From Micavibrio aeruginosavorus EPB (GTDB taxonomy: Bacteria > Pseudomonadota > Alphaproteobacteria > Micavibrionales > Micavibrionaceae), in contig NC_020812.1 of assembly GCF_000348745.1 (NCBI RefSeq), forward strand, positions 1,063,444-1,127,443: DNA of 64,000 bases, given 5' to 3'. The position numbers and the translations under genes were made by a program. Below the pieces are notes generated by a model, which saw only the letters and a program-made list of their open reading frames with translations, ran no database searches and had not been told where the DNA came from. Positions 18,986 to 26,966 of the stretch are shown in pieces. Each line of letters starts with the position of its first letter. The first letter of the stretch is position 1.

Positions 18986-21381
18986 AACGCCAATCCGCGT
19001 ATATCCCCATCAGGCAGGCGGTGGAACGTAAACCCATCTTTGCCGAAGGCTGCGCCATCGATCGTAATATCCGGTATGGCATCGGCGGGTTTTTTGTTGT
19101 CGTTGGCGGCGTATGTCTTTTGATATTTTTTGATGGTTTTTAACGCCGCATCAAAATCTTCATCATCCCATGCGCAATCCAGAGCGATGAGGGATAATTC
19201 CGGGTTTTTGTGCGCATTTTTATACGCATAATCGGCGATAATTTCTTTCGTATTTTTCAGGGACCAGAACCGCCCCGATCGATCCTGTGCCGGACGGGGC
19301 AGGCGGTGGGAAAATTTTACAAATTTCGCCATCTCCGGCCCGCATTGCAAAACCGCATCGCCCCATGATTTTAAATCCAGACTTTGGCCATCTCCGATCG
19401 CCTTTGGCGAAGGAATTGAAATCATCTGGATGACATTGTGCAAAGGTTGATTGCCATGTGCGCCCCATTTTTCCAGATATTGCAGGATGCGTGATTCCGT
19501 ACCAAACAAGGCGGCGGCGTTATACGCATAGGGGTAAGCCATATTTTCGGGATAACCCTCTTGCACCAGGATTGCGGCAACGGTATCCAATACGGATCGT
19601 TTTATCAGGGTTGGATCTTTTGCGGTGATGGATGTGGGAATGGTCGCGTATCCATGAATATTGCCCCACCGCATTACGCCCTGAATCTGTTCCTGTGTCT
19701 CTTGTAGCAAGCATTCGGTGCGGGCCCCGTGCGCGATCAATAATTTTATAATATCCGCATTTCTTTTTCGAACGGCAAGGCGTAAGGGGGATTCGTTATT
19801 GGTATGAAAATCGGCCCCGTTTTCGATCAGGATTCGGGTCACATCGGCTGTGGCAGAAACGCGCAGGGCTTCCTCATTTTCTGCATGGACATTGGCACCG
19901 TGTTTAATCAACAATTCCACAATATCCGCCCGGCCCTTCACGGACGCGAACCGCAAAGCCGCATCGCTGTTCGCCCGAACATCGGCCCCATGTTTGATGA
20001 GGAGTTTGATAACATCGATATGGCCATGTTCAACGGCCACCCGCAGGGCCTCGTCATTTTTGGCGTGGATATTGGCTTTGTGTTTTATCAGCAGTTTAAC
20101 AATGGCGGTATGGCCATTTCCCGCAGCAGCGCGCAGTGCCCAATCATCGTTGGTGTGGGGGATGACTCCGTGTTTGATAAGTAAGCGGACGATGTTTGTG
20201 TGGCCGTTACTTGCGGCCCACTCTAGGCCGCTTCTTGTCGTCCATTCCCGCGTCAGTTCGCAATCATTGTTAGCAGTATGGCCTATGTGTTTGGTGAGAT
20301 GGCTTTTTTGTTTGATGATGAGCCGAACAATATTGATATGGCCACTTGCCGCGGCCGTTGACAGGATTGCATCACTGATGTTGGCGTTGTGTTTTATCAG
20401 TAGTTTGAAAATATCGATGCGGCCATTTATCGCAGCCGCCCGCAGGGCCATATCATGGTTGGCGTGGATGTCGGTATTATGCTTGAGGAGCAATCGGACA
20501 ATTCTGATGTTGCCATTTTCCGCAGCGGTCAACAGGACTTCATCACTGATGTTGGCGTTGTGTTTTATCAACAGCTTGACAATGGCGATGTGGCCATTTT
20601 TTATCGCCAGCCGCAAGGCCCAACTGTCTTTTGTGTTGATATCGGCCCCGCGTTTGACAAGCAAACGGGCAATTTTGATATGACCGTTTGCTGCAGCCTC
20701 TCGCAGGGCCCAACTATCGTTAGCAGTGATATCGGCCCCATGTTTGATAAGCAGTCGGAGAATATCGATCTGGCCATTTTCGGCCGCATGGCGCAGTGCC
20801 GCGCCATTGTTAGCGTGTATGTTAACTCCGCGTTCAATCAGCAGTCGGACGATGTCAATGCGGCTCTTCGCCGCCGCGCATCGCAGGGCGGATTCATTGA
20901 TACTGTCGATCGCGGCGTCATGCGCGATCAACAATCGAACGATATCAATATGCCCGTTTGATGCGGCATGGATCAGAGCGGTTCCGTAACAAACCCGATC
21001 ATCGGCGGTGAAATCAATGCTGCCTTTTTGAATGATGGATTGAACGCGGTCCATATCGCCGTTTTGGGCGGCGTCAATAAATTTCTGTTCGATCGGCAAG
21101 GGGAAGGATTTGACAATGTCTTCGTATGTTTTTTGTTTCTGGTTTTTCGGTGGCGCGCCAAGCGATTCATACAGGTCACGCACATGATCCACCCCCTGAT
21201 CCGCGTGGGTGCGGAGCGTTTCAATCGACGCGTCCATTTCATTCCGCGCCAGCCGTTGCGCTAGCGGGGGCAGGGCTTTGGCCAGGGCGTCAAGATCGTT
21301 CCGGTCCGGCGCGTTCGTGCGCAGGGCCGCGATCACGGCCAGCGCATTTGTGATCTCGATCGGGGTTTGCTTTTCGTCCAT
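18775..21381 (-). CDS. ankyrin-repeat protein, probably frameshifted near the 3' end
   Basis: The frame gives 868 residues from the ATG at 21381 (MDEKQTPIEIT); a TTG at 21441 would add 20 residues but overlaps promoter-like DNA. Residues about 105-590 contain some 15 ankyrin repeats of about 30-33 residues with the core (N/S)GHIDIVRLLIKHGADI. The repeats are very alike, which suggests expansion by duplication. The region after them (about 600-800) is not recognised. The last 70 residues (from about 800) are Arg/Pro/Ser-rich and look like wrong-frame translation; the real C-terminus is in the other frame down to 18587. Ankyrin proteins mediate protein contacts and are often effectors; here no secretion signal is seen. 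Confidence 0.8.
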   Translation of the reverse strand: MDEKQTPIEITNALAVIAALRTNAPDRNDLDALAKALPPLAQRLARNEMDASIETLRTHADQGVDHVRDLYESLGAPPKNQKQKTYEDIVKSFPLPIEQKFIDAAQNGDMDRVQSIIQKGSIDFTADDRVCYGTALIHAASNGHIDIVRLLIAHDAAIDSINESALRCAAAKSRIDIVRLLIERGVNIHANNGAALRHAAENGQIDILRLLIKHGADITANDSWALREAAANGHIKIARLLVKRGADINTKDSWALRLAIKNGHIAIVKLLIKHNANISDEVLLTAAENGNIRIVRLLLKHNTDIHANHDMALRAAAINGRIDIFKLLIKHNANISDAILSTAAASGHINIVRLIIKQKSHLTKHIGHTANNDCELTREWTTRSGLEWAASNGHTNIVRLLIKHGVIPHTNDDWALRAAAGNGHTAIVKLLIKHKANIHAKNDEALRVAVEHGHIDVIKLLIKHGADVRANSDAALRFASVKGRADIVELLIKHGANVHAENEEALRVSATADVTRILIENGADFHTNNESPLRLAVRKRNADIIKLLIAHGARTECLLQETQEQIQGVMRWGNIHGYATIPTSITAKDPTLIKRSVLDTVAAILVQEGYPENMAYPYAYNAAALFGTESRILQYLEKWGAHGNQPLHNVIQMISIPSPKAIGDGQSLDLKSWGDAVLQCGPEMAKFVKFSHRLPRPAQDRSGRFWSLKNTKEIIADYAYKNAHKNPELSLIALDCAWDDEDFDAALKTIKKYQKTYAANDNKKPADAIPDITIDGAAFGKDGFTFHRLPDGDIRGLALGAFTACCQHIGGAVRAVNARNTVSSRPRPRFTLSPTTKPIRSLPKAGRGVERKASWSSIPWNICPARWM

Positions 21382-21470
21382 GCTCCGCGCCTTTGACAAT
21401 CCCAAGCGAGAACTATTGTCATAATATTTAAGTGTGGTCAAACTTTTTGAATGGCGGGAGGGGGGACAAC

Positions 21471-21496
21471 AAAAAAGCCCCCGTTGGGGGCTTCTT
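21471..21496 (-). terminator. rho-independent terminator
   Basis: The stem GCCCCC/GGGGGC, read on the minus strand, ends in T6. It follows the stop of the 55-residue gene at 21523 and separates that operon from the ankyrin gene. Confidence 0.88.
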
Positions 21497-21522
21497 GTTA
21501 TTCGATCTGTATGGGCAACGTC

Positions 21523-21690
21523 TTAGTTGTTGTCCAGGTTCAAGCCCACGAAAGCCATCGGCATGAAGCCGTCGCAAGAGGCGGAAATTTGCGGAACCAA
21601 ACGTTTCGTCGCGGCGCGAACTTCGTCGCTTTTCTTAACAGCGGCTTGAACGTTCAGGAAGGCCTGCAGTGCATTCAGATCGTTTTTCAT
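21523..21690 (-). CDS. small hypothetical protein (55 aa)
   Basis: A 55-residue protein, last gene of a three-gene minus-strand operon. It starts MKNDLNALQAFLNVQAAVKK and ends in PMAFVGLNLDNN. The N-terminal half is an amphipathic helix and there is one cysteine in SASCDGF. A strong GAGGGG lies about 8 bases before the ATG, and a terminator follows, so it is very likely expressed. It begins 14 bases after the stop of the preceding gene. Function unknown. Confidence 0.72.
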   Translation of the reverse strand: MKNDLNALQAFLNVQAAVKKSDEVRAATKRLVPQISASCDGFMPMAFVGLNLDNN

Positions 21691-21704
21691 GTTGTAGTCC
21701 CCTC

Positions 21705-22292
21705 TTATTTTTGTTTTTCGAGGTTATCGAAATACACATCTGTCAGGTGGTCGCCCGGTCCGTTGGATATGTATGCCTCGTATATATCACCGTGCCCGAA
21801 GGATTTGAGGGAGTCAATAAATTCCGACCCATTGCCCACAGCTTCAAGCTCTTGGGCAATTTTACACATTGTGACGATTATGTCAAGCATTTTGGCGTGA
21901 TATTGGGCTTCGAAGGCGACGGGGTCCATATCCGCCGTCGGGGTGCCGTGGCCGGTCATCTGCTGCTGCGCCTGGCGCAGGGCGCCGCCCAGTTCCAGCA
22001 CATGGGCCGGGCTTATCGTATTGATATCGCTTGATATTCCAAGATATACGGCGCGGTTTTCGGGGCTGAAGGCCTGGCCCGATTTGTGGCGTAACACCTT
22101 GATTTGAATGTTGTTTTGATAGGCCCAGCGCACCAGTTTCAACCCGGCGGCCGACCGTTCCAGCGTGGTTTCGGCGGCATGACGCAATTTATCGGCCTGG
22201 GGGTGGCTGTAATCAATTTCTGTGGATTGGGCCTGTCCGGTGCCAAAGGCCCCCTGCAACTTGCCAAACGGGGAATCAGATGTCGAAGCCAT
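21705..22292 (-). CDS. hypothetical protein (195 aa)
   Basis: A soluble 195-residue protein, middle gene of a three-gene operon. After a polar N-terminus it has a helical region (TLERSAAGLKLVRWAYQ) leading into NIQIKVLRHKSGQAFSPENR and VYLGISSDINTISPAHVLEL, which resembles the layout of inactive or atypical metallopeptidase-like domains, but no HExxH is present. The GHG and acidic C-terminal segments are not recognised. It starts 27 bases after the upstream gene. Confidence 0.68.
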   Translation of the reverse strand: MASTSDSPFGKLQGAFGTGQAQSTEIDYSHPQADKLRHAAETTLERSAAGLKLVRWAYQNNIQIKVLRHKSGQAFSPENRAVYLGISSDINTISPAHVLELGGALRQAQQQMTGHGTPTADMDPVAFEAQYHAKMLDIIVTMCKIAQELEAVGNGSEFIDSLKSFGHGDIYEAYISNGPGDHLTDVYFDNLEKQK

Positions 22293-22319
22293 GATCGTGT
22301 ATCCCTCTCAATAACGTTT

Positions 22320-22934
22320 CTAACGCGCCATGTCGCCGGCGCTGTACCCGGATGTGCTGATGGATGAAGACATCAGCATCTGGGTGTCCAGAACATTGAC
22401 GCGGCCGCGTTTATCGACGGTGATAACGGCCCGCACCAGTGTGCCCAGATAGACCATCGACGTTTTAATTGTGAAGTCGCCCGCGATATTGGCGTTGATT
22501 TCGGGCGGCTGGTGGTGGACGGCAATGGCGGCCACCTGATCGCCGGACAAGGCGTCCAGCGCGGGGTGATCCTGCATGCGGTCGATCACGAAAATATCGC
22601 CGTCCGGGCCGGAAACATGTTCGAAGAAGAAGGTGAGGTAATCCATCACATTCGATGTATCGAGGAACAAATGCCCCGCATCATTCGCCGCATAAATCGG
22701 CATGACCGATCCGTCGAGATAGAAATAGGTCTTTCCATCGCCCAGATAGTCAAACGAGAAGGACGGCAGGGACGCATAGTTGGTCAGGCGATAGAGCAAC
22801 AGATTGCGGTAGAAAGACAGCTTGTGGCATTTGGCTTCGCTGGTCGTCGGCGCAAACAACCCGGAATCGCCAGCGGTTTTCACGCTGTCGATCATGGCGA
22901 TGGTGCGGTCGCGGTCCAGACGGTGCCATTGCAT
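22320..22934 (-). CDS. hypothetical protein (204 aa)
   Basis: A 204-residue soluble protein, first gene of the three-gene operon. It contains aromatic-rich segments FYRNLLLYRLTNYASLPSF and FSFDYLGDGKTYFYLDGS, then PIYAANDAGHLFLDTSNV and FFFEHVSGPDGDIFVID, and a C-terminal beta-rich region ending in SISTSGYSAGD. The sequence looks like a compact conserved domain, but I cannot name it. Confidence 0.7.
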   Translation of the reverse strand: MQWHRLDRDRTIAMIDSVKTAGDSGLFAPTTSEAKCHKLSFYRNLLLYRLTNYASLPSFSFDYLGDGKTYFYLDGSVMPIYAANDAGHLFLDTSNVMDYLTFFFEHVSGPDGDIFVIDRMQDHPALDALSGDQVAAIAVHHQPPEINANIAGDFTIKTSMVYLGTLVRAVITVDKRGRVNVLDTQMLMSSSISTSGYSAGDMAR

Positions 22935-23040
22935 GCTTTAAATTCCCTGTTGGGCGGTGGGTTGTGCCCCGCCCATAAAAATGCGCCACAACTATACCGT
23001 CAAATGGGGCTGGGCCATACCAAAAAATCTATTCTTCGTG

Positions 23041-23109
23041 CGCCATCCCGGCGAAAGCCGGGATCTTTTTCCATTCTGTCTGGAAGACCCCGGCTTTCGC
23101 CGGGGTGAC
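23041..23109. repeat. dispersed palindromic element, copy 3
   Basis: About 69 bp with the same double-hairpin plan as copy 1: CCCGGCgaaaGCCGGG, a spacer with TTCCATTCTGTCTGGAAG, then CCCCGGctttCGCCGGGGTGAC. It ends 8 bases before the dusA stop codon region, between two minus-strand units. Confidence 0.85.
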
Positions 23110-23117
23110 GCTGGCCG

Positions 23118-24122
23118 TTACGCCGCAATCCATTCCGGCCCGACCGCTTGATCCACGGCGGCGAGGGCGGTTTCGATAATGGCTCCGGTCGTACCCGGCA
23201 AATGGGCCTCGGTGGACAGGATGCGGCGCCAGACCCGGCCACCGCGCTGGCCTTGGTACAGACCCAGCATATGGCGGGTGATGGATTTCACCGGGGTGCC
23301 GGTGGCGCGGCGGTCCTCGATATACGGGATCATGGCCCGGGCGATGTCGGCCCGGCTGGCTGTGGTCGTATGGCCGTACAAAGCCTGTTCAATCTCGGTC
23401 AGCATCCAGGGGTTCTGGTACGCTTCGCGCCCGATCATCACCCCGTCAAAAGTATCCAGATGGGTTTGGGTTTCGGTCAGGGTTTTGATCCCGCCATTCA
23501 CGATCACCCGCATATCCGGAAACGCGGTTTTAATCCCGGCGGCAATGTCATAGCGCAGCGGGGGGATTTCCCGGTTTTCTTTCGGGCTGAGGCCTTTTAG
23601 CCAGGCTTTACGGGCGTGGATGATGACCTTACGGCATCCGGCCTCGTGAATGGATTGGACGAAGGTGTGCAGAAATTCTTCGTCCACGCACTCATCGACA
23701 CCAATGCGGCATTTCACTGTTATTTCAGTATTTTGCGCGGTGTTGATCATGTGGGATACGCAGTCACCAACGCGCCCCGGATCCTTCATCAGGCAGGCCC
23801 CGAATGCACCGTTCTGCACCCGGTCGCTGGGGCACCCACAATTCAGGTTGATTTCATCATACCCGTAATCGGCGCCAATCGCGGCGCACTGGCCCAGATG
23901 GGCGGGGTCCGATCCGCCCAGTTGCAGGGCGACGGGGTGTTCGGCGGGGCTGAAAGCCAGGTAACGGTCCCGGTCGCCAAAGATAATGGCCCCGGTCGTG
24001 ACCATTTCCGTGTACAGGCGCACATGCGGCGCGATCAAGCGCAAAAACACCCGGCAATGCCGGTCAGTCCAATCCAGCATCGGGGCGACAGAGATTTCAG
24101 GTGTTTGTTTCACGTGATACAT
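23118..24122 (-). CDS. dusA: tRNA-dihydrouridine synthase A
   Basis: DusA reduces uridine 20/20a in the D-loop of tRNA with FMN and NADPH. In 334 residues the FMN barrel starts with ISVAPMLDWTDRHCR; the catalytic loop is NCGCPSDRVQNGAFGACLM, and VKCRIGVDE and IIHARKAWLKGLSPKENREIP are characteristic of the DusA subgroup. The length is normal. No good Shine-Dalgarno precedes the ATG at 24122. It is divergent from the SH3-domain gene. Confidence 0.95.
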   Translation of the reverse strand: MYHVKQTPEISVAPMLDWTDRHCRVFLRLIAPHVRLYTEMVTTGAIIFGDRDRYLAFSPAEHPVALQLGGSDPAHLGQCAAIGADYGYDEINLNCGCPSDRVQNGAFGACLMKDPGRVGDCVSHMINTAQNTEITVKCRIGVDECVDEEFLHTFVQSIHEAGCRKVIIHARKAWLKGLSPKENREIPPLRYDIAAGIKTAFPDMRVIVNGGIKTLTETQTHLDTFDGVMIGREAYQNPWMLTEIEQALYGHTTTASRADIARAMIPYIEDRRATGTPVKSITRHMLGLYQGQRGGRVWRRILSTEAHLPGTTGAIIETALAAVDQAVGPEWIAA

Positions 24123-24222
24123 GAGCGGGAGAGGTACAGAAAACTGCCGTTTATGTCAATCTTTGCGCTGTTTGCAAAAACTATTGATCTGCATCGCCGA
24201 GCGTGTATTTTCCTTATCCATC

Positions 24223-24744
24223 ATGATGATCTGTTTGCGTATTCTCATTCTTTCTCTGGGGCTGGCCGTGTTTGCGGGCGGGGCCGGGGTGTCGTTTGCC
24301 AAGGATGAGGAGCCGCGCTTTAACGCCACGGGCTTGGCGTTGCCGCGTTTCGTGTCTCTGGCTGCGGAAGAGGCGCATGTGCGCGCTGGGCCGGCGACGC
24401 GGTATCCGATAAAGTGGATTTACAAGAAACGCGGATTGCCGGTTGAAATTGTTCAAGAATTTGATGTCTGGCGTAAAATTCGCGACCGGGATGGTGATGA
24501 GGGGTGGCTGCACAAATCTCTGCTGTCCAGCCGCCGCAATGTTATTATTTTGGGTGAAGAATCGGTCGCAATCCGTTCACAAGACAGTGAAAATTCCCGC
24601 ACCATCGCGCGGCTCCAGCCCGGCGTAATTGCAACGGCCAGCGAATGCAAAAAAGCATGGTGTAAAGTCACCGCTGGCGGCTACGAAGGGTGGGCCGAAA
24701 GAAAATCACTTTGGGGTATTTACGCCACCGAAGAGTTCGACTAA
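24223..24744 (+). CDS. exported SH3-domain protein
   Basis: A 173-residue protein with an N-terminal signal peptide or anchor (CLRILILSLGLAVFAGGAGV ending around SFA). Two bacterial SH3-like modules follow: ARAGP-type start EEAHVRAGPATRYPIKWIY with WRKIRDRDGDEGWLHKSLL, and a second from VAIRSQDSENSRTIARLQ to WCKVTAGGYEGWAERKSLWG. Such modules bind cell-wall peptides in the periplasm; alphaproteobacteria carry many proteins of this type with unknown partners. The ATG at 24223 is chosen because the signal peptide begins there; the frame is open upstream to 24121. Confidence 0.75.
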   Translation: MMICLRILILSLGLAVFAGGAGVSFAKDEEPRFNATGLALPRFVSLAAEEAHVRAGPATRYPIKWIYKKRGLPVEIVQEFDVWRKIRDRDGDEGWLHKSLLSSRRNVIILGEESVAIRSQDSENSRTIARLQPGVIATASECKKAWCKVTAGGYEGWAERKSLWGIYATEEFD

Positions 24745-24754
24745 CCTTCCTTAT

Positions 24755-24889
24755 GTGGGGTTATCCACACCCTATCCACAGACTGATCCACAAAGTTTTT
24801 CACAGGGTTGCGGCGGTTCATCCGATTCGTCGTACGCTCTGATTCCCTCTCGATTCTCTCGCTCTGAAGTACCCAATGACCTTTGATTC
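24755..24889 (+). promoter_or_regulatory. cluster of four DnaA-box-like motifs and four GANTC sites
   Basis: In the gap after the SH3 gene four nonamers stand in direct orientation: TTATCCACA (24761), CTATCCACA (24772), TGATCCACA (24784) and TTTTTCACA (24796). The first and last fit TTWTNCACA exactly; the other two differ by one base. Their starts are 11-12 bases apart, about one helical turn. Four GATTC sites (GANTC, the CcrM methylation sequence) follow at 24824, 24841, 24852 and 24885. This suits a DnaA- and methylation-controlled promoter or part of an origin. I see no adjacent AT-rich unwinding element. Confidence 0.6.
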
Positions 24890-25868
24890 TGCATCCATTC
24901 TGACGGACAAGGCGGCTTTTACGGGCCAGTTTGTCCATGCGCTGGTGTCCAAATGCCGTGACCATAATGGCCGGGGCGTTGATGGCATGCGCCTGATTCA
25001 GATGATGGCCGGGGCGATTGTTGAATTTACCCTGTTGTTCGATGAATCCGACCGTGGGGTGGAGGCGATGTACGACCATCTGGCCACCATGCTCGGCTGT
25101 GAGCCGCAGGAAGGTCCGGTTTCCGATCTGGCCCTGCCGCCGGCCTATATCATTGATTTCCGGGCCGAGCAGGGGCGTGAGCTGACCCGCCGTATGTTCG
25201 AGGACTGGCTGCATTGCGCCTATGAGTTCCAGGACGTCCTGTTGTTCGTCTGCCAGCAGATGTTCATGGCAATGGAGGAAGAGGGGCAACACCGTCGCGA
25301 TCTGTTCCGCCTGTTGATCGAGTGCACCAACCGTTGCCTGGGGTATGAAATTGCGGCGCAGGAGCTCTGCGACATCGTGATTGAGCAGAAGATTGGGCTG
25401 GAGGGCTGGAGCCTGCCGGAGAGCATTTCCGGTCTGTCCGCCGTATCGGGCCGGGCTTTGGCCTTGTCTTTGAACGCCTATCAGCAAACCGCCTTCCGGG
25501 GGGCGGACCTGCCCGAACATTTGGACCGATTAACCTGTGTGATGACACAGGAAGCCGTTCGTCTGGGCCTGCCTGCGGGCAGTGACTGGCGTTTCGGGCT
25601 GGCGGCCAATGACCGCCCGCTGGATGCGCCGTATGAATTGATTGCGTCATTGGAGCCGTTGGCCCGGGATTTCTTCCGGGTGATCCGGATGCATAATCTG
25701 ATGGATCAGGCGGTGGCCAGTGCCAAGGCCACAGGCCGCATGCTGGCCGTGGCCGCGGGTGGGGATCGTCCAGAGGTCGAGCCTGTGATTGCCAAGCCAT
25801 TGGCCATGGCGGCCATGACCGAAACATACAAGACGGTGTGCACCCAGTACGCGATTATGTCGATGTAA
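24876..25868 (+). CDS. hypothetical protein downstream of DnaA-box cluster
   Basis: A 330-residue soluble, mainly helical protein that I do not recognise. It is rich in Met, Cys and acidic residues (YEFQDVLLFVCQQMFMAMEE, IECTNRCLGYEIAAQELCD, LDRLTCVMTQEAVRLGLP). No signal peptide, membrane helix or nucleotide-binding motif is visible. It starts within 72 bases of the last DnaA-box-like motif, and one GANTC site lies inside its first codons, so its expression could depend on the cell cycle. A Shine-Dalgarno is weak (GAAGTACCCA before ATG). Confidence 0.65.
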   Translation: MTFDSASILTDKAAFTGQFVHALVSKCRDHNGRGVDGMRLIQMMAGAIVEFTLLFDESDRGVEAMYDHLATMLGCEPQEGPVSDLALPPAYIIDFRAEQGRELTRRMFEDWLHCAYEFQDVLLFVCQQMFMAMEEEGQHRRDLFRLLIECTNRCLGYEIAAQELCDIVIEQKIGLEGWSLPESISGLSAVSGRALALSLNAYQQTAFRGADLPEHLDRLTCVMTQEAVRLGLPAGSDWRFGLAANDRPLDAPYELIASLEPLARDFFRVIRMHNLMDQAVASAKATGRMLAVAAGGDRPEVEPVIAKPLAMAAMTETYKTVCTQYAIMSM

Positions 25869-25883
25869 GTGAGGGGCGAATCG

Positions 25884-26291
25884 TTAGCGGTTCAGCCGTT
25901 TGCGCATTTCCATGCGTTGGCACATGGCGCTCATATCCTGACCGTTGGCCAGTTTTCCGCCATTCGCGCAGATTTCTTCAACACGGTTTTTCAAATGCTC
26001 CTGACCCGCCTTGCGTTCGCTGGCGGTCGGGGCTTTGCCTGGCGCCGGGGCATCGCCGGTGCCGTTTTTGTGGTCCTGGACCTGTAATTGGCGTTCACAG
26101 GCTTTTTCCGCGCTGGCGATCAGGCCAGGGGACGGATTGGCGACGCGGTTCAATGTCTGTTTAACGCAGCTTTCCATGCGGTCGCTCTGGGACGGGGCGG
26201 CTTCGGCCTCTGGGGCGTTCAGGCCAAAGGTCGCGGCGCTGGCCAGCAGGAAGGCGGCTGTGGTGTTTTTCATTGAGGATATAAATTCCAT
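25884..26291 (-). CDS. hypothetical exported protein
   Basis: A 135-residue protein with a signal peptide (MKNTTAAFLLASAATFG preceding a cut near EAEAA). The mature part is polar and helical, with four cysteines (MESCVKQ, EKACERQ, EEICANG, SAMCQRM) that could pair in the periplasm. The start at 26291 is supported by AGGAGG 6 bases upstream, which puts six residues before the usual signal-peptide methionine. It converges on the hypothetical gene ending at 25868. Family unknown. Confidence 0.7.
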   Translation of the reverse strand: MEFISSMKNTTAAFLLASAATFGLNAPEAEAAPSQSDRMESCVKQTLNRVANPSPGLIASAEKACERQLQVQDHKNGTGDAPAPGKAPTASERKAGQEHLKNRVEEICANGGKLANGQDMSAMCQRMEMRKRLNR

Positions 26292-26412
26292 GGTGGCCTC
26301 CTGTGGCGATGATCTGGGGGGGGTTTACCCAGACTTATAAGTTATGTCAAATTGTGGGTTGTGGCTGGATTCCGTCTAGACGGGGGGGCTGATCCATCGT
26401 AAAAAAGGGCCC

Positions 26413-26961
26413 ATGACTCAAACAGCAGAAAAACAACCAATGTCTAATGTACAAAAATCAAGCTACAGCTACGACGACCTGATCGCTTGTGGCAAGGGTG
26501 AACTTTTCGGTCCTGGCAATGCGAAACTGCCGGCCCCGCCGATGTTGATGTTCGACCGTATTACCGAAGTGTCCATCGATGGTGGCGCGCATGGTAAGGG
26601 GATCATCAAGGCCGAGCTGGATGTGAATCCGGATCTGTGGTTCTTCCAATGTCACTTCCTGGGCGATCCGGTGATGCCGGGCTGCCTTGGTCTGGATGCC
26701 ATGTGGCAATTGCTGGGCTTCTATCTGGGTTGGACCGGCGCGCCGGGTTCTGGCCGGGCGCTGGGCCTGGGCGAATTGAAATTCACGGGTCAGGTTCTGC
26801 CGGAAGCCAAACTGGTGTCCTATGAAATCAACCTGAAACGTGTGATCAACCGCAAGCTGGTTCTGGGGATTGGTGATGGTACCGTATCCGTGGACGGCAA
26901 GGTGATCTATGAAGCGACCGATTTGAAAGTCGGTTTGTTCGATAACCCCAAATCTTTGTAA
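26413..26961 (+). CDS. fabA: 3-hydroxydecanoyl-ACP dehydratase/isomerase
   Basis: FabA dehydrates 3-hydroxydecanoyl-ACP and isomerises the product to the cis-3 form, starting unsaturated fatty acid synthesis. The 182 residues carry the hot-dog fold with active-site His81 in [14 protein letters not shown] and Asp95 in [10 protein letters not shown], spaced as in E. coli. The first nine residues (TQTAEKQP) may be extra; an ATG at 26440 is in frame. It is first in the fabA-fabB-fabI operon, 5 bases before fabB. Confidence 0.96.
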   Translation: MTQTAEKQPMSNVQKSSYSYDDLIACGKGELFGPGNAKLPAPPMLMFDRITEVSIDGGAHGKGIIKAELDVNPDLWFFQCHFLGDPVMPGCLGLDAMWQLLGFYLGWTGAPGSGRALGLGELKFTGQVLPEAKLVSYEINLKRVINRKLVLGIGDGTVSVDGKVIYEATDLKVGLFDNPKSL

Positions 26962-26966
26962 AAAAC

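Noticed and set aside
19800-20960. Regular repeats of about 100 bases resembling a CRISPR or tandem repeat array.
   Set aside because: They are the coding sequence of ankyrin repeats (33 codons each); spacers are not unique non-coding DNA and there are no cas genes.
24121-24222. Upstream extension of the SH3-domain gene to 24121.
   Set aside because: It would overlap dusA and put 34 cysteine- and arginine-rich residues before an evident signal peptide; ATG at 24223 fits better.
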